Source: CAYVBE01 sp964448935
GTDB lineage: Bacteria > Planctomycetota > Brocadiia > SM23-32
Reading direction: 5' to 3'
DNA: 7,470 bases
NCBI GenBank assembly: GCA_964448935.1
Contig: CAYVBE010000195.1
Location: 1 to 7,470, forward strand
The notes beneath the pieces were generated by a model. The model was not told where the DNA came from and did no database searches. It saw only the letters and a list, made by a program, of their open reading frames with translations. The position numbers and the translations under genes were made by a program. This document shows positions 5,643 to 7,470 of this stretch, in pieces. The number at the start of each line of letters is the position of its first letter. Position 1 is the stretch's first letter.

Positions 5643-5849
5643 CCCTCCAACCGGGCGTCAAGTTGCTGCGTTACGCAGTGAGCCTGTGCTTCGCAAACGG
5701 AGACACCACCGAGCAAAAGATAGTCTTCGTTGGGATTAGCTGCCGAACCCGGGAGGAAAATACGGGGCCAGTCCTTGTCCGTAGCCGCTGGCGCGCCCTC
5801 TGCGCACCCCGGAAAAGAGGACGCGTTGACGCACCGGGGAAACGGCAAG

Positions 5850-5883
5850 ATTGCCGCGCCCGCCGATGGCGCGGGCTCGCAAT
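5850..5883. repeat. REP-like palindromic element (ATTGC/GCAAT arms)
   Basis: An imperfect palindrome: ATTGC (5850-5854) directly followed by CGCGCC (5855-5860), loop CGCCGAT, then GGCGCG (5868-5873), a 5-base bulge GGCTC, and GCAAT (5879-5883), followed by GAC. The outer 'GATTGC ... GCAATGAC' frame resembles widespread intergenic repeats of the 'GTCATTGCGAG ... GCAATCTC' kind found in many environmental bacterial genomes; that resemblance is from memory. Such elements are usually multicopy, non-autonomous and sit between convergent genes, as here. Confidence 0.62.
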
Positions 5884-5922
5884 GACCGTCCGCGGCGCAC
5901 CCTTCCTCGGTGTCGTTGCGAG
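5876..5922. repeat. Second inverted copy of the REP-like arm
   Basis: CTCGCAATGAC (5876-5886) is the reverse complement of GTCATTGCGAG, and GTCGTTGCGAG occurs at 5912-5922, matching 10 of 11 bases in inverted orientation across a 25-bp spacer. The two arms suggest either a pair of head-to-head REP units or the remains of a second copy truncated near 5930. Confidence 0.55.
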
Positions 5923-5943
5923 GGACCGCGTGTGGGTCGCCCC

Positions 5944-7470
5944 TCACGTGCCGAAGCGGCTGGTGTCGGCTATCTGGAAGCCGTCGTTGAGCAGGCGCAG
6001 GTCGTGGGCGTCGGTGAAGTGATAGTCGCCGCGGAAGGAATAGATGCGGGCGTTGTAGAACTTCACGCGCAGCCGGATGACCTGCCCGATCAGCTCCGAG
6101 AGGTCCCGGCGCTCCTGCCACCGGAGCGGGTGGCGCAGGGCGTCGTCGAAACGCAACGGCTCGCACTCCTCGAAGGAGTAGCCCTCGATCGGCTCGTTTT
6201 TCCAGGTGCGCAGCTCGTAGCGCACCTCGCCCGTGGGCGCCTCGGCGTTCATGGTGAACCGGCCGTCGAAGACCGTGAACGGCCGCGTGAGGAACTCGCC
6301 CCGGTAGCCCTTCGTGCGCAGGTACATGAAACCGTCCCTGCGCAGCGTGTGGAGCAGCAGTGCCTTCGACTCCTCCTCCCGCGCCTCGGGCACGGGGGTG
6401 CCGTGCGCCGACAGCCCGCCCGTGGAGTAGATGCGGATCTCGTCGTCCAGGGTCACCATGCCCTCGGGCCGGATGGAATGACAGCCGATCTCGCCCGGCT
6501 CGTTGAACTCGATGAACGGCTCGCGCGTCGGGCGCACAAACATCCGGCCGTCCGGGCTGTAGGCAAGCTGCGGGCCCTGCGGCCCCTTGTGCAGCACGCA
6601 CCAGTCCGGCCCCTCCGAGCTGGCGAAGTGCGAGGCCCAGACGAAGCCAACGAAGTGCGTGCCGTAGGGGAAGACCGGCATGGCGTAGAACTCGAGTACC
6701 TTTCCGTCCAGCAGGTCGGGCTGCAGGATGAGACGCGGCTCGGACCAGTGCTTGAAATCCTCGGTAGTCACAATGCAAACGCGCCGGTCCCCGAGGCCGG
6801 GGCGCACGGTGAGGCTGTGCCTGTCGGTGAGGTGGTTGTAGAACATGAAGTGCGGCTCTTCGGGCGAGAACAGGCCCTGCCCCCAGTCGTAATCGGTGCG
6901 CGTCTCCCACGTCAGGCCGTCGCGCGAGACCAGCACGATGTGGTCCATGAAGTGCTGGCGCGGCTCCCCGCACTCGACCGCCAGGTCGTGCCAGCGATGT
7001 TCGTGGTCCGCGATCGCGCGCTCGAAGACCCTCGGCCCGCTCTCGATGACGGGTATCTTGTAGGGGTAGCCGTCGGCGGCGATGGGGTCGAGGTAGAGCC
7101 AGCCGGGCGCCGGTCCCTCGCCGGGGAGCCGGAAGACGTGGTTCGGCGCCTTCTTGCCGCCCTCGGGGACGACGTCCGGGAACTCCGCCGGCTCCCAGTG
7201 GATGCCGTCCTCGCCCTCGCAGATGTAGAAATCGGTGTAGGCATCGAGCTGCCGCCACTTGCCGACCTCCTCGTCGAAATACACGCGCCCCGTCCCGGCG
7301 CCGTAACAGGTACCCTCCGGCACCCACTTCGGCCGGCCCTGGACGAGTTCCACGTTGTCCGCGTGCTGGAGCTTCCAGTAGTCCCAGAACAGCATGGTCT
7401 TCGGCTCCCGCCGCCCCGGCCACTCCCGGTGAACGTGGAAATCCATGCCGTCGTCCGTCGGCAATTCACG
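5944..7470 (-). CDS. GH32/GH43-like beta-propeller protein with C-terminal beta-sandwich (5' end uncertain, open to window edge)
   Basis: About 508 residues are visible and the frame is open to the right edge. Possible starts inside the window are TTG 7464 or ATG 7446, but neither has a clear ribosome site, so the gene probably begins outside. Blade-like repeats recur: EGEDGIHWEP, VSRDGLTWETRTDYDWGQG, VTTEDFKHWSEPRL, and AYSPDGRMFVRP, each a 'DG-x-x-W/F' strand of a five-bladed propeller as in GH32/GH43/GH130-like proteins. A block from about residue 390 to 480, with NEPIEGYSFEECEPL, LRWQERRDLSELIG and RLRVKFYNARIYSFRG, is a beta-sandwich often found at the C-terminus of such proteins in Planctomycetes-like bacteria. 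No signal peptide can be judged because the N-terminus is missing. It probably binds or processes a glycan; the catalytic residues and substrate cannot be assigned from the sequence. It faces the glycosidase remnant tail to tail. Confidence 0.83.
   Translation of the reverse strand, partial: RELPTDDGMDFHVHREWPGRREPKTMLFWDYWKLQHADNVELVQGRPKWVPEGTCYGAGTGRVYFDEEVGKWRQLDAYTDFYICEGEDGIHWEPAEFPDVVPEGGKKAPNHVFRLPGEGPAPGWLYLDPIAADGYPYKIPVIESGPRVFERAIADHEHRWHDLAVECGEPRQHFMDHIVLVSRDGLTWETRTDYDWGQGLFSPEEPHFMFYNHLTDRHSLTVRPGLGDRRVCIVTTEDFKHWSEPRLILQPDLLDGKVLEFYAMPVFPYGTHFVGFVWASHFASSEGPDWCVLHKGPQGPQLAYSPDGRMFVRPTREPFIEFNEPGEIGCHSIRPEGMVTLDDEIRIYSTGGLSAHGTPVPEAREEESKALLLHTLRRDGFMYLRTKGYRGEFLTRPFTVFDGRFTMNAEAPTGEVRYELRTWKNEPIEGYSFEECEPLRFDDALRHPLRWQERRDLSELIGQVIRLRVKFYNARIYSFRGDYHFTDAHDLRLLNDGFQIADTSRFGT

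Larger units (their letters stand above)
5643..5943. other. Non-coding intergenic region with palindromic repeats
   Basis: About 300 bp between the glycosidase remnant and the stop of the facing propeller gene, with no credible gene on either strand. It contains a small hairpin CTGCG-TTA-CGCAG (5666-5678), an inverted pair CCCCGG (5807-5812) and CCGGGG (5834-5839), and the REP-like elements listed separately. Base composition in 5690-5760 is noticeably less GC-rich than the flanking genes. Long readings across it on either strand have no recognisable protein features. Confidence 0.6.

Noticed and set aside
5666..5678. CTGCG-TTA-CGCAG hairpin as a terminator for the broken gene
   Set aside because: The stem is only 5 bp and is followed by GTGAGCC rather than a T-run.
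5630..7423. 597-codon open frame on the minus strand overlapping the propeller gene
   Set aside because: Arg-, Ala- and Gly-rich low-quality translation without motifs; it is an alternate frame of the GC-rich propeller gene that runs on through the intergenic repeats.

Overview
This window is a GC-rich (roughly two-thirds GC by eye), densely coding stretch of bacterial chromosome. No rRNA, tRNA, CRISPR array, transposase or phage gene is visible. The mix of genes (a C45-type Ntn hydrolase, a xylose-isomerase-like TIM barrel, and two beta-propeller glycosidase-like genes, one with a C-terminal beta-sandwich) resembles uncultivated environmental bacteria such as the Planctomycetes/Lentisphaerae, Armatimonadota or Hydrogenedentota groups. 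That placement is inference from gene content only.

Layout. (1) Positions 2-2875, plus strand, hold a tightly packed probable operon: the 3' end of a Cof-type HAD phosphatase, a polyprenyl diphosphate synthase, a TlyA/FtsJ-like RNA 2'-O-methyltransferase that lacks the usual S4 domain, and a C45-family Ntn-hydrolase. Junctions are an 11-bp overlap, an 8-bp gap and a 0-bp gap, each with a Shine-Dalgarno sequence. A prenyl synthase next to tlyA echoes a common bacterial neighbourhood (ispA-dxs-tlyA), here without dxs. (2) Positions 2880-5053, minus strand, hold three genes converging on the first group with only 4 bp between: a YacP/NYN-like protein with an eroded acidic site, a membrane-anchored exported protein of unknown function, and a sugar phosphate isomerase/epimerase-like TIM barrel that has its own good sigma-70-type promoter. 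(3) Positions 5054-5217 are a divergent intergenic region with a near-perfect palindrome and a weak promoter. (4) Positions 5218-5642, plus strand, are a broken beta-propeller glycosidase remnant with N- and C-terminal parts in different frames and the middle apparently missing. (5) Positions 5643-5943 are non-coding and hold REP-like palindromes with ATTGC/GCAAT arms. (6) Positions 5944-7470, minus strand, are a large GH32/GH43-like beta-propeller protein with a C-terminal beta-sandwich, open to the window edge.

Functionally, the left half looks like housekeeping (isoprenoid chains, RNA modification, phosphatase) with an amide-bond Ntn hydrolase appended. The right half looks like carbohydrate utilisation undergoing gene decay and repeat insertion. 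I do not see convincing evidence for a dedicated new defence or mobile system. The most unusual items are the S4-less TlyA homologue, the degenerate YacP/NYN protein coupled to a membrane-anchored protein, the collapsed glycosidase gene and the REP-like elements beside it.
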